Counted from the first letter of the stretch, positions 28,415 to 37,520 are shown. The stretch is DNA of 64,000 bases from Phocaeicola coprocola DSM 17136 (GCF_000154845.1 NZ_DS981505.1:123034-187033); one strand, 5' to 3'. Notes: a model not told the origin generated them from the sequence alone. Made by a program: numbers and translations.

Positions 28415-28439
28415 AGTCGTATAAATTATGATTAAACAA

Positions 28440-29285
28440 TCAGTTTGTAAATTCATTTACATCCAACAAAAAGATATTCTGTTCGTCTCTGTGTACAATT
28501 ACGGATTTATTCATCCATCGGTCGATTTGTCGTTCTTCATCTATGTATCTCACTTGGAATGTAGCTTCACTGGCATAATCTCTGCACATCGCTGTAGGAA
28601 ATGGGAATCTGTTTAGTAGGGTAAAGGGAAGGATGCACTCTTGTTTCTCTGGGGTAAGGAAGAACTGTTTGTCCATCTCGTTCATGTGTATTTCAAATCT
28701 GCCTTGTGAAAGATTATAGGCAAAGAAGCGGATGTGGCCATTGTATTTGTAGCAGACAAATCTTTGTTCTGTGGCAGTATTGAAAACTCTATCCATGTCT
28801 ACGTAAATGTCGTATGGATAACTTTTTCGTGGTTGAATATCTTCCTGGAATCCGTTACGCGCAATAGTAGTATCACAGTAGATAAAGGTGTTACTGAGTG
28901 GGCAGTTTTGCAGTTTACCGTCATCATATATTGTAAACAGGTCTCCATAGTTTCCTTGTTCATCTTGTGTGCATAATGTTTTTCCGTTAGGTACTACTGT
29001 CAGTTTAAACCAATATTCTTGATTTGCATCTCGGCGTACTACTGCCTTGCTTAAGTCGTCAAATAATCCATAAGAGTATGTATGAAGATTATCCAGCCGT
29101 ACAGATATTCCGTAGAGTGTGTTTCTGTCTGTCAGAACTTCTTCTCCATAATCATTTGTCAACTCTCCGCTGATATCGGTAAATGAGGTCTCTACAAAGT
29201 TTGGCCTACTACGTGGGTTATCGTCGTCCCTGCATGCTGCAAGCATGAAAGGTACAAATAATAAAATGAGTACTTTCAGTTTCAT
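28440..29285 (-). CDS. Lipoprotein of unknown function
   Basis: 281 residues with a signal peptide and lipobox LAAC (Cys18). The mature chain is predicted mostly beta strand, with several aromatic-rich segments (YSYGLFDD, YNGHIRFFAYN, RFEIHMNEMD) and no recognised domain. It is the first gene of a two-gene unit with the 949-residue protein, whose start lies 25 bp downstream. A surface anchor or partner for that protein is a reasonable guess. The unit lies entirely within the repeat-bounded insertion and may have arrived with it. Confidence 0.6.
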   Translation of the reverse strand: MKLKVLILLFVPFMLAACRDDDNPRSRPNFVETSFTDISGELTNDYGEEVLTDRNTLYGISVRLDNLHTYSYGLFDDLSKAVVRRDANQEYWFKLTVVPNGKTLCTQDEQGNYGDLFTIYDDGKLQNCPLSNTFIYCDTTIARNGFQEDIQPRKSYPYDIYVDMDRVFNTATEQRFVCYKYNGHIRFFAYNLSQGRFEIHMNEMDKQFFLTPEKQECILPFTLLNRFPFPTAMCRDYASEATFQVRYIDEERQIDRWMNKSVIVHRDEQNIFLLDVNEFTN

Positions 29286-29602
29286 AATTTAATAGTATTA
29301 GATTTGGTCGTAATGTAGATAAATATTTTAAGATGGAAAAATCGGATGCTAGGTTTAACGCAGAAAGAATTTTCTTATATCTGCCTAAAAACACATGACT
29401 GTCTGTCAAAATGTCGCTGAAAAGACTGGTATGCTTACATTTAAACGGTCCCTTTTATTAGTTAGTAACTGGTATTTTACTGACATAAAGAACATTAACA
29501 AAACATAAAGATTGAGAACATCTGCAAAAAAGGTATTTTACATGCTATATAGCATGTATTATAACTTGTCTGAAGTAGGAACGAAATAGATAAGGAGAAA
29601 TT
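29286..29602. other. Spacer with 20-bp palindrome
   Basis: Holds the upstream region of the lipoprotein gene (29285) on minus and a perfect 20-bp palindrome at 29539-29558 before a short plus-strand frame. No other gene seen. Confidence 0.5.
29539..29558. promoter_or_regulatory. Perfect 20-bp palindrome, possible operator
   Basis: TACATGCTATATAGCATGTA reads the same on both strands with no spacer. It lies 44 bp upstream of a small frame with a ribosome site and 254 bp upstream of the divergent lipoprotein gene. No matching regulator gene is nearby. Confidence 0.4.
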
Positions 29603-29707
29603 ATGAAACAAGTTTTGAAGGCTGACAGTACTTGTATTATAGTCCTACCTTTTAAAAGGAAAAGAGGTTATTTTGCCTCCTTTTCTCTTTTATCACCATT
29701 ACAATAA
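29603..29707 (+). CDS. Possible 34-residue peptide
   Basis: ATG 29603 is preceded by AAGGAGAAATT, a good ribosome site, and the frame runs 34 codons to TAA 29705. The product is basic with a central KRKRGYF stretch and no likeness to known peptides. Its 3' end overlaps the umuC relic on the other strand. It may be a true small gene tied to the palindrome or a chance frame. Confidence 0.25.
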   Translation: MKQVLKADSTCIIVLPFKRKRGYFASFSLLSPLQ

Positions 29708-30221
29708 ATCATTATAATATCATCCAGATTGGTGGTGTACTGCTTGCTGATGTGTTCGCATTTGAGATGCCACGACTTGTCCGTAGTGCCCTGGACAGCT
29801 ACCTTAATGGTATTGTGGCCGTTCTTGCGGTTGATGGCATCTATGGCAGCGGCCAGACGTGACTGCTTCTCACGGTCTATGGTATCAAAAAGGTTGGTCT
29901 GGACGGCAGAGTCAGGAACTATGTTCCAGACAATGACACCGGCTTTTTATATAAATATCCCCCCTCTTTACGGAAATCCATACGGAGTGCCCGGACTGCG
30001 GTGCTTACAAGCTCCTGGAGGTCGTTGGTCGGTACCTGCAAGTGGATGGTGCGGTTGATGCAGTGCTACGGAAGATCCAGACGGAAACGACTGGTATAGG
30101 CAAAGACTGTTATTTCCGTGCAACAGCTATGCTGCATACGGAGCTTGCGCACACATTCGGAAGAAAAGTTGGCGACAGCTTCCTCGAGGCTGGAGAGTTC
30201 GGACAAGCCGGAGTCAGGGGG
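29668..30221 (-). pseudogene. UmuC (Y-family DNA polymerase) C-terminal relic
   Basis: The minus strand encodes the last 180 or so residues of a Bacteroidales UmuC-type translesion polymerase: SSECVRKLRMQHSCCTEITV, INRTIHLQVPTNDLQ, then KAGVIVWNIVPDSAVQTNLF, AIDAINRKNGHNTIKVAVQG and HLKCEHISKQYTTNLDDI to a stop at 29668. It is dead: a TAG lies in frame (plus 30066-30068), one base is missing in the T5 run at 29944-29948, and the whole polymerase palm and fingers are absent. Its upstream end joins R1 at about 30222-30226. Confidence 0.85.
29693..29734 (-). repeat. umuC-tail direct repeat R2, right copy
   Basis: Matches 25283-25324 with a few base changes. The two copies bound 4.4 kb that holds the lipoprotein and 949-residue genes. 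Confidence 0.8.
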
Positions 30222-30225
30222 AAAT

Positions 30226-30450
30226 TAATCCGAAACCGGTCATCAGCAACCGGTTCCGGATAAAAAGCAGAAGTTCGTATGCCTCTTGGCAAGACTTGAT
30301 ATTATAGTGTCCAACCAGAAGTCCAGTCGTCACCGCTCTTTACAGCACCTTTATAGTCGGTTTTAGTAAAGAAGCTGTCTGCAGACAAATCTTTTCCTCC
30401 GTCAAGAGTACCTACATATTTGCCTGTCCATGAGAATTCCTGATTTGTCA
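30226..30450 (-). repeat. 225-bp direct repeat R1, right copy
   Basis: Last 50 codons of the intact lipoprotein gene plus its hairpin (30228-30261). Two mismatches to 25056-25280. Beyond the hairpin the sequence changes to umuC and the T tract seen in the left copy is absent. Confidence 0.95.
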
Positions 30451-31525
30451 GATTGCCAGTAGCCTGAGCAAAGTCTGCATTTGTATAGATTCCCTGCTTA
30501 GATGACAATTCACCACTGATAGCAACATACTCCAGTTTTGAAGTACCATCTTTTAAAGCATTCTCTGTTTCATTTGTTTCTACAGTCAGCGGTTTGCCTT
30601 TGCCTGTTATGATTGTATTGTAAAGTTCTACCTGAGTTCCGGCACGCAAGCGTACTCCCTGAGCATCTCCACCGTTTCCAATCAAAGTAGCATTGGCAAT
30701 TGTCGGATGTGCAACCGGAGTTGCCGCATTGTTAGTACCATTATTGTCACATTCCATCAGGCAGTCGCAAGCATATCCCAGTGAAGATTCACCTTCCTGA
30801 TAAGCAACCAGGAACTGTGCTTTCCCGTTCCATCCTTCAGTCCAGTCGAAAGAGTCGTCACTACAGCTTGTCACAACCATATATTTTACATTGACAGAAC
30901 CTCCAAAGAATTCAAATCCATCGTCCGATCCCTGATAAGCCTGCAAATGTTCTACAGTAGTTCCATTACCAACACCATAGAAAGAAACTCCGTTTGCTTC
31001 ATGTTCTTCATCAAAAGCATATCCGGTATATTCCAAACGGATATATTTCAATGTACCAGAGTTGTCAGCATCATTGTTTCCTCCATAAGGTGCATTACCT
31101 ATTTCTGATTTTCCCGATCCATTATTTGTATGAGCATAACCGCAGATATGCAAACCTCCCCAAGCTCCTGCTTCTTTCTTTTCAGAAGTCATAACAATAG
31201 GCTGTGCAGCTGTACCCTGCGCATCAATCTTAGCACCCTGTTCGATAAGAATATAATCTACTGTTTCATCGTGCTGTGCTACGATAGTAACTCCCGGCTT
31301 GATAGTAAGAGTTGCTCCCGATTTAACATGAACACCTCCGCTAAGTGTATAGGTTTTTCCAGTTTCCAACGTTACATTTTCGGTAATGTCACTGTTAAGA
31401 ACATAGGTATCTTCTCCTCCATCACCCGGATTATTGACAGGATCTTCATCACTGCTGCAAGAGGTTGCAAAAAGAGATACGCCAGCTATCAATGCCATTG
31501 TTGCAAACTTCCAATTCTTTTTCAT
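30302..31525 (-). CDS. Beta-helix lipoprotein paired with a TonB receptor
   Basis: 407 residues from ATG 31525; a TTG two codons upstream is unlikely. Signal peptide and lipobox ATSC. After an acidic linker come repeating turns that suggest a right-handed parallel beta-helix: SGGVHVKSGATLTIKPGVTI, QGAKIDAQGTAAQPIVMTS, GGNNDADNSGTLKYIRLEY, GNGTTVEHLQAYQGSDDGFE, and GSVNVKYMVVTSCSDDSFDW. The Asp- and Cys-rich loops could hold metal. It follows the TonB receptor gene by 45 bp, so it probably captures the receptor's substrate at the cell surface. Substrate unknown. Its last 50 codons are duplicated at 25,056. Confidence 0.75.
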   Translation of the reverse strand: MKKNWKFATMALIAGVSLFATSCSSDEDPVNNPGDGGEDTYVLNSDITENVTLETGKTYTLSGGVHVKSGATLTIKPGVTIVAQHDETVDYILIEQGAKIDAQGTAAQPIVMTSEKKEAGAWGGLHICGYAHTNNGSGKSEIGNAPYGGNNDADNSGTLKYIRLEYTGYAFDEEHEANGVSFYGVGNGTTVEHLQAYQGSDDGFEFFGGSVNVKYMVVTSCSDDSFDWTEGWNGKAQFLVAYQEGESSLGYACDCLMECDNNGTNNAATPVAHPTIANATLIGNGGDAQGVRLRAGTQVELYNTIITGKGKPLTVETNETENALKDGTSKLEYVAISGELSSKQGIYTNADFAQATGNLTNQEFSWTGKYVGTLDGGKDLSADSFFTKTDYKGAVKSGDDWTSGWTL

Positions 31526-31570
31526 ACTCAAAATGTTTTGTTTAAGTTAGTTGTTTAGAATTTATTTTGA

Positions 31571-34258
31571 TTATAAGTTATATGTCACACCGATTTCAAA
31601 ACTGCTTCCACGTTTGAAGCGCTCAACTTCTACCTTTTCTCCTGTAGAGGGAACTTCCTGTTTGAAGACAACAGGCTGATTAAGCAAGTCGTTTATCTGT
31701 AGTTTCAATGAAACTTTTTCATTGAATTTAAAGCTACTTACAAAATTCATAGTATGTACCGGCTGCTGCTTGACATCTCCCAGTCCGGAAATACCGACCG
31801 ACTGAATACGAGGACCTTGCAGGTTATAGACCAAAGCTGCACTCAACTGTTTCACATCGTCCAGACGCGGAGTATAAGTGATATCAGCATTCACCAGATA
31901 AGGAGATGCTCCTTGCAAAGCACGCTGAGTATTGGTATATGCTCCTCCTTCGGGAAGCTTTACGTCAGTATACATAAACGAAGCGTTGGCTCCCAAACGT
32001 AAATCACGTATCAGTTCTTTACGGAATTCAACCTCCAGACCGGCAGCCATACCATTATTGGCATTCTGGAACGAATGGATAGTAGCTCCTCCCGACAATT
32101 GCTGGATCTGCTCAATAGGGTCTTCCAGATATTTATAATAAGCTGTTGCCGAGAACATATCACCGTTTTCTCCAAAGAACTCATAGCGCAAATCGAGGTT
32201 ATAGTTATAACCGTTCTTCAAATCTGCATTACCTCGGATCTGTGCCGAACCATACGATTCCTGATAAAGGAAAGGAGCCATTTCGATAAATGAAGGACGT
32301 GTCACTGTACGCGAGAATGAAAACCTGAAACTGTTTCTTTTATCCAGCTGATAACGTAAGTTCATGGCAGGAAACAGATCGTTGCTGTTTAAGTCACGGC
32401 GCTGCAATTTTCCTCCGTCTTCTGCATAATTCACCCATTGTTTACTGCTTTCATAGCGTATTCCTACATTTACCAATAGAGCTTCTACCGGATAAATATC
32501 AGCTAAAATATATCCTGCATAAATTTTATTTCCAGCTGTATAACTATCTTTGGGCTGCTGAGAGCGTGAGATAGAAACAAGTCCACTTTCTATAGCCTCC
32601 TGATTCAGGAAACCGGAAGGTGTATAAATATCCTCTTCACCTCCAATCACCGGATTCAACTTATTCAAATTATAATAAAAGCGAGTTGAGCTATAGTCGC
32701 GTGTCTTGTCCTTGTAAGTAAATTCAGCCTGCAACTTGTTCTGGTTTCCAAATTTATAGTCACCCGACAGATTTCCTACCCATTCTTTTTCATCAAGTAC
32801 ACCAAAATAACGCATGGTTTCCTGACGGTTCAGCTTAAACAAATTGATTTCACTACCTTCTCTGATAAACATAATCTGCCGGCGGTCGGGTTCATCACTC
32901 GAAGTCTTGCTATACGAACCACTCCAGTTCATACTCCATTTGTCACCGAAAAAGTGTTTTCCACCCAACTGATGGTTTTGCAGTGTATAGACATGCGTTA
33001 CGTTATTGCTACCAATCAAGTTATGATCTTCATAATCATATCCTTCACGAAGCATGTAATTGTCTATAGCATTGCGGGCATAGAAAAAAGTATAATTCAA
33101 CTGGTCTTGCTTACGGAAACTATATCCCAGACTACCTAATCCGGCAATCTTCAATTCACTGGAATAACTGTCATAACTGAAATCATTCAATGTGGTTCCG
33201 GTAGCCTCCAGCGTACGTACACTGGCATCAAGCATCGTTTGCTGTTCATTGCTTACCCCCATTGAAGCCAGCAAGCTAAGAGTATTCCCGTTTATATCAA
33301 AATTCTTTCCGAACCCTACGTTTCCACCAAATTCAGGTAAAGACTTACTGCGAGATACATCAAAACTGGTATTGAACAACTGATTTTTTCCGGCATATTC
33401 CTCAAAATCCACTAGCGACATATCACGTAACTTATTGTCGAGTGACGGAGTTTTAAACAAAGTTCCATCACGATCCATCTGATAAGTATCTTTTCCTAAA
33501 GTATTGAACTTGCCCCCGGTATTAAACGAAAGGCTGAAAAAATCTTCACCAGTCTGCTCTTTTGTACCTATGTCGATATGTGCACCTGAATAATCGGCAA
33601 ACGAATTGGCCTCATAGACTTTACTTACGGTAATATTCTTCACGGTAGAAGACGGGAACAAGTCAAGCGGTATCAACTTATGGTCAGGATTGGGAGAAGC
33701 AATAGGCAACCCGTTCAATGTCGTCGTGCTGTAACGGTCACCCAGTCCGCGTACAATGATTTGTCCAGCCGAAGCAACCGACACACCGGTAATCTTCTTC
33801 ACGCCTTCTTCTACATTGGAAATTCCCTTTGTACTCATTTCCTTCGCCCCGATATTTTCGATAGCTACACTCGACCTCTGACGCTCCATCATCAACGAAC
33901 GTTCATTCTCCAGATTCTTCCTGGCTACCACCGTAACCTCATCAAGCTGCTGATTATCGGGAGCAAGTGCTATAACCAACTCATCCTTCTGCCCTTTTTC
34001 TACGACAATTTCCTGTGTCTTATACGAAACATACTGTACAATCAGCGTACATGTTTTGCCTTTTATATCTTTAATTTCGAACCGTCCGTCGATATCAGTA
34101 ATAACTCCTGTCGTGGTTCCACCTACTTGAACAGTTGCTCCGATAAGCGGCTCTTTCGTTGAGTTATCAACAACCACACCTTTTAAAGTAAAAGCCTGGG
34201 CACTGACACTTAAAATCATCGCCGAAGCTGTAAGAAACATCTTGTTAGTTTTAATCAT
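31571..34258 (-). CDS. TonB-dependent receptor with carboxypeptidase-like N-domain
   Basis: 895 residues. Signal peptide (cut near AQA), then a carboxypeptidase-D-like regulatory domain (about 22-110: LKGVVVDNSTKEPLIGATVQ, TDIDGRFEIKDI), the plug (about 125-245, with ISNVEEGVKKITGVSV and IIVRGLGDRYSTTTLNGLPI) and a 22-strand barrel ending in the C-terminal aromatic-rich strand SSFEIGVTYNL. It imports a ligand across the outer membrane using TonB energy. The plug and barrel match the wide CirA/FepA-like group rather than SusC. The next gene is a beta-helix lipoprotein, likely its partner. Ligand not evident. Confidence 0.88.
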   Translation of the reverse strand: MIKTNKMFLTASAMILSVSAQAFTLKGVVVDNSTKEPLIGATVQVGGTTTGVITDIDGRFEIKDIKGKTCTLIVQYVSYKTQEIVVEKGQKDELVIALAPDNQQLDEVTVVARKNLENERSLMMERQRSSVAIENIGAKEMSTKGISNVEEGVKKITGVSVASAGQIIVRGLGDRYSTTTLNGLPIASPNPDHKLIPLDLFPSSTVKNITVSKVYEANSFADYSGAHIDIGTKEQTGEDFFSLSFNTGGKFNTLGKDTYQMDRDGTLFKTPSLDNKLRDMSLVDFEEYAGKNQLFNTSFDVSRSKSLPEFGGNVGFGKNFDINGNTLSLLASMGVSNEQQTMLDASVRTLEATGTTLNDFSYDSYSSELKIAGLGSLGYSFRKQDQLNYTFFYARNAIDNYMLREGYDYEDHNLIGSNNVTHVYTLQNHQLGGKHFFGDKWSMNWSGSYSKTSSDEPDRRQIMFIREGSEINLFKLNRQETMRYFGVLDEKEWVGNLSGDYKFGNQNKLQAEFTYKDKTRDYSSTRFYYNLNKLNPVIGGEEDIYTPSGFLNQEAIESGLVSISRSQQPKDSYTAGNKIYAGYILADIYPVEALLVNVGIRYESSKQWVNYAEDGGKLQRRDLNSNDLFPAMNLRYQLDKRNSFRFSFSRTVTRPSFIEMAPFLYQESYGSAQIRGNADLKNGYNYNLDLRYEFFGENGDMFSATAYYKYLEDPIEQIQQLSGGATIHSFQNANNGMAAGLEVEFRKELIRDLRLGANASFMYTDVKLPEGGAYTNTQRALQGASPYLVNADITYTPRLDDVKQLSAALVYNLQGPRIQSVGISGLGDVKQQPVHTMNFVSSFKFNEKVSLKLQINDLLNQPVVFKQEVPSTGEKVEVERFKRGSSFEIGVTYNL

Positions 34259-34283
34259 CCTTCGCTACTAATTTTTTCTGATG

Positions 34284-34291
34284 CAAAAATA
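34284..34291 (-). promoter_or_regulatory. -7 element of the TonB receptor gene
   Basis: TATTTTTG on the minus strand, 25 bp upstream of the start. Confidence 0.5.
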
Positions 34292-34625
34292 GAGCGGTGA
34301 TATTTCGTGCCGATTGCATCCTTTTGATGATTTACTTACAAGCCAATTACGTTTGTATTACTGAAATATCTTACTGGAGGAAAATTCCAATTTATAGTTT
34401 AAAATAAGATCTAATCAAGAATATTCATTTACCCTTCAAAATTTATCAGCTTCTTTTAGTAAAAACATGATGATATTTTTTATTTTTTTGTACAAAATAA
34501 AAAAAAACATCAGGATAAATTCCGGCAAACAAGCTGATAATTTAATGCACATATAGAAATCACTTTTCCAGATAAATTCAGCCTATGATTTGGTTTGCTT
34601 GAATACTCGATCTATATATACAATT
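34292..34625. other. AT-rich spacer
   Basis: Contains copy b of the intergenic TATCAGC...GTACA element (34444-34494); otherwise nothing recognised. Confidence 0.5.
34444..34494 (+). repeat. Intergenic TATCAGC...TTTGTACA element, copy b
   Basis: TATCAGCTTCTTTT, AAAAACATGATGATATTTT and TTTGTACA occur in the same order and spacing as at 9253-9304. Confidence 0.45.
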
Positions 34626-34663
34626 CACCCCCTTCACATTGCATTAAGCATGTGAAGGGGGTG
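34626..34663 (-). terminator. Terminator hairpin of hisS
   Basis: CACCCCCTTCACAT (34626-34639) pairs perfectly with ATGTGAAGGGGGTG (34650-34663), 30 bp past the hisS stop. The T tract is weak. Confidence 0.65.
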
Positions 34664-34692
34664 AGAAATAACAAATAAAAATTTTCTTTCTA

Positions 34693-36054
34693 TCAGCGTA
34701 TAGCAGCGATCAATTCTTCGGGAGCCAGCAAGTTCTGTTCGCCAGTAGCCATGTTTTTCAGCATGACCTTGCCTTCGTTCATTTCATTCTCTCCCACTAT
34801 AGCAACAAACGGAATAGCTTTCGCATTTGCATAACTCATCTGCTTCTTCATTTTCGCACTGTCAGGATAGATTTCGGCACGAATACCGGCCGCACGTACT
34901 TTAGCCAATACCGGAAGTACATAGGCCGCTTCCGCCTCTCCAAAGTTGACAAACAAAAGCTGAGTACCGAATGATGCATCTTCCGGATACAAATCAAGCT
35001 GATTCAACACATCGTATATACGGTCGGCACCGAAAGAGATACCCACTCCCGACATTCCATCCATACCGAATACACCTGTCAAGTTGTCATATCGTCCACC
35101 GCCACTGATACTACCAATCTGCACATCGAGCGCCTTAACTTCGAAAATAGCTCCAGTATAATAGTTCAGTCCACGTGCCAAAGTCAAATCCAGTTCAACT
35201 TCCGACTTGATTCCAAGTGTAGAGATTGTTTTCAAAATGAATTCACTTTCTTCTACTCCCTTCAAGCCTGTTTCGCTGGCAGCAAGTACAGATTTCAGTG
35301 TTTCAAGCTTCTCTTCGTTCGAACCGCTTAACAAGATTATTGGCTGCAACTTGTCGATAGCTTCCTGCGGAATGCCTTTCGAAGCCAGTTCGGCATTGAC
35401 ATTTTCCAGACCAATCTTATCAAGCTTATCAATAGCTACGGTGATATCGACAATCTTATCAGCTTCACCGATGATTTCTGCAATACCTGTCAGGATCTTA
35501 CGATTATTAATCTTAATAGACACCCGGATACCGAACTTGCTGAATACTGCGTCAATCATCTGTACCAGCTCTACTTCATTAAGCAACGAATTGCTGCCTA
35601 CGACATCGGCATCGCACTGATAAAATTCACGATAACGGCCTTTCTGAGGACGGTCGGCACGCCATACGGGCTGTATCTGAAAACGCTTGAAAGGAAAGCT
35701 TATTTCATCACGGTGCATCACCACATAACGGGCAAAAGGTACTGTCAAGTCATAGCGCAAACCTTTTTCACAGAACTTACTTGCCAGCTTGGCTGCATTA
35801 CGGCTTAACAACTCTTCATCAGTAAGTCCTGAAAAATAATCTCCGGAATTCTGTATCTTGAACAACAATTTATCTCCTTCCTCACCATACTTTCCCATCA
35901 GGGTAGACAGGTTTTCCATAGAAGGAGTTTCTATCTGCTGAAATCCATACAAATAGAATACTTCGCGAATGGTATTGAATATATAGTTACGTTTCGCCAT
36001 TTCAACAGGCGAAAAATCTCTTGTTCCTTTTGGTATACCTGGTTTTGTTGCCAT
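34693..36054 (-). CDS. hisS: Histidine--tRNA ligase
   Basis: 453 residues. A class II synthetase that charges tRNA-His. Visible motifs are [20 protein letters not shown] at the start, motif 2 [12 protein letters not shown] and [20 protein letters not shown] (about 98-140, key Arg residues), the histidine-binding loops [19 protein letters not shown] (about 287-305) and GGRYDNL, and motif 3 [13 protein letters not shown] near 337. The C-terminal anticodon domain starts about 360. Standard length and monocistronic, with a -7 element close upstream. Confidence 0.96.
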   Translation of the reverse strand: MATKPGIPKGTRDFSPVEMAKRNYIFNTIREVFYLYGFQQIETPSMENLSTLMGKYGEEGDKLLFKIQNSGDYFSGLTDEELLSRNAAKLASKFCEKGLRYDLTVPFARYVVMHRDEISFPFKRFQIQPVWRADRPQKGRYREFYQCDADVVGSNSLLNEVELVQMIDAVFSKFGIRVSIKINNRKILTGIAEIIGEADKIVDITVAIDKLDKIGLENVNAELASKGIPQEAIDKLQPIILLSGSNEEKLETLKSVLAASETGLKGVEESEFILKTISTLGIKSEVELDLTLARGLNYYTGAIFEVKALDVQIGSISGGGRYDNLTGVFGMDGMSGVGISFGADRIYDVLNQLDLYPEDASFGTQLLFVNFGEAEAAYVLPVLAKVRAAGIRAEIYPDSAKMKKQMSYANAKAIPFVAIVGENEMNEGKVMLKNMATGEQNLLAPEELIAAIR

Positions 36055-36082
36055 AATGAATCAAAGTTTATTTATTTCGTTG

Positions 36083-36090
36083 CAAAAATA
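36083..36090 (-). promoter_or_regulatory. -7 element of hisS
   Basis: TATTTTTG on the minus strand, 28 bp upstream of the start codon. Confidence 0.5.
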
Positions 36091-36226
36091 CATGAAATAT
36101 TTGAATTTGAAAGCTGATACAGAAGAAGATATTTCCTGATACAGACAATAAAAAAGCGCAAAAGCATGTCAGCCGTAGTAGGCCTACATACTTCTGCGCC
36201 TGCTTTATATTATTAAACTGCTGTTA

Positions 36227-36901
36227 TCAGTCGCGGCGGTTGGTAAATATCATAATGTAATAAACCAAGGTAGCCAGTGAACTCAATGCAGCAACAACAT
36301 ATGTATATGCAGCCGACTTCAACGCATCCTGTGCCTGACGGTGGTTCGACATATTTGTTACCCCTGCACTGCTTAACCATACCAAAGCACGACGGCTGGC
36401 GTCTATTTCTACCGGTAACGTAATAAAACTAAATAAGGTAGTCATAGCAAACAGACAGATACCAATCAGCAGCAACTGCGGAAAAGTATTAATCATAAAC
36501 ATACCGGCCAGCAGTACCCACTGTACGATAGAAGAGGAGAACTGAACAACCGGAACTAAAGCCGAACGCATCTGCAAGGGAGCATATGCTCTGGCGTGCT
36601 GAACAGCATGTCCACATTCGTGCGCAGCAACTGCCGCAGCAGCCACGCTACATGTATTATAAACTCCTTCACTCAGATTGACAGTTTTGTTTGTCGGATT
36701 ATAATGGTCTGTCAACATTCCGGGAGTGCTGGTTACTTTCACATCGTAAATACCGTTATCACGCAACATTTTTTCTGCAATCTCCCTACCCGTCATACCG
36801 TTGCTCAATGCCATGCGAGAGTATTTATCAAACTTACTCTGCAAATTCGACTGTACTAAATAACTGATGAGTGCAATGCCAATAAATAAAATCCAATACA
36901 T
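36227..36901 (-). CDS. Membrane zinc metallopeptidase (Zn_peptidase_2 type)
   Basis: 224 residues of the YugP-like family. An N-terminal membrane helix is followed by a soluble loop with ALSNGMTGREIAEKMLRDNG and GMLTDHYNPTNKTVNLS, then the zinc motif AAHECGHAVQHA (about 92-103), and three further membrane helices (about 115-215). The HExxH-like HECGH motif indicates a metalloprotease active at the inner membrane. The biological substrate is not known. Monocistronic, with TACTTTTG upstream. Confidence 0.88.
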   Translation of the reverse strand: MYWILFIGIALISYLVQSNLQSKFDKYSRMALSNGMTGREIAEKMLRDNGIYDVKVTSTPGMLTDHYNPTNKTVNLSEGVYNTCSVAAAAVAAHECGHAVQHARAYAPLQMRSALVPVVQFSSSIVQWVLLAGMFMINTFPQLLLIGICLFAMTTLFSFITLPVEIDASRRALVWLSSAGVTNMSNHRQAQDALKSAAYTYVVAALSSLATLVYYIMIFTNRRD

Positions 36902-36954
36902 ATAATTATACTTTATGTGTTTCTATTCAATTTAAAATCATACAAATACTTTGC

Positions 36955-36962
36955 CAAAAGTA
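36955..36962 (-). promoter_or_regulatory. -7 element of the zinc peptidase gene
   Basis: TACTTTTG on the minus strand, 53 bp upstream of the start. Confidence 0.45.
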
Positions 36963-37120
36963 AGTAAAAAAACAAGAATCTTACAAACCTTTCCAGGCTT
37001 TTGACGATTATTAAGTATGTTCTTAAATATTCTTTTAAAAAAATCCCTCTGACTAACACACAGATAATCAATGGATTAAAAATTAAGCAAAAGATTATTT
37101 TCACATTTTCTTCTAAAATA

Positions 37121-37152
37121 TTTGGCAGATTAAAAATAAACACCTACCTTTG
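37121..37152 (+). promoter_or_regulatory. Promoter of tRNA-Lys
   Basis: TTTG (37121-37124) and TACCTTTG (37145-37152) are 20 bp apart, a near-ideal Bacteroidales promoter. The tRNA begins 35 bp further on. Confidence 0.8.
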
Positions 37153-37187
37153 CACTCGCAATCAGGAAATGAATGCAACACAGGTTT

Positions 37188-37260
37188 GATTCGCTAGCTC
37201 AGCAGGTAGAGCACAACACTTTTAATGTTGGGGTCCTGGGTTCGAGCCCCAGGCGGATCA
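37188..37260 (+). tRNA. tRNA-Lys(TTT)
   Basis: Acceptor GATTCGC pairs with GCGGATC (one G-U), with D arm GCTC...GAGC, anticodon stem CAACA/TGTTG with loop CTTTTAA and anticodon TTT, and T arm CTGGG-TTCGAGC-CCCAG. The next three bases happen to be CCA (37261-37263), so the end may be encoded. Confidence 0.96.
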
Positions 37261-37268
37261 CCAAAAGG

Positions 37269-37299
37269 AAACCATCGATAACTAAATTATCGGTGGTTT
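37269..37299 (+). terminator. Terminator of tRNA-Lys
   Basis: AAACCATCGATAA pairs with TTATCGGTGGTTT (one G-U) and is followed by TTCTTTTTAT. Confidence 0.85.
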
Positions 37300-37340
37300 T
37301 TCTTTTTATATATTCCGATGAAAAAACTGCCCGACCATAA

Positions 37341-37364
37341 AGGATCAACGTAATAATCTGAGGG
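37341..37364 (+). repeat. 24-bp direct repeat, copy 1
   Basis: AGGATCAACGTAATAATCTG plus AGGG; exact copy at 37412-37435, 71 bp away. A partial third (GCTGAGGGGT) occurs near 37475. Confidence 0.7.
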
Positions 37365-37411
37365 GTTAATTCAATAAATATTATCTTTGCCTACAAGAAT
37401 AAAAATAAAAT

Positions 37412-37435
37412 AGGATCAACGTAATAATCTGAGGG
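37412..37435 (+). repeat. 24-bp direct repeat, copy 2
   Basis: Exact copy of 37341-37364, 23 bp downstream of a TATCTTTG element. Confidence 0.7.
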
Positions 37436-37520
37436 ATCTGTTGGTTAAGCATAAATTTTAGCTAGTCTGAACAAGCTGAGGGGTGCATTGAATCAACATA
37501 AAAAACATCAAATGTATATG

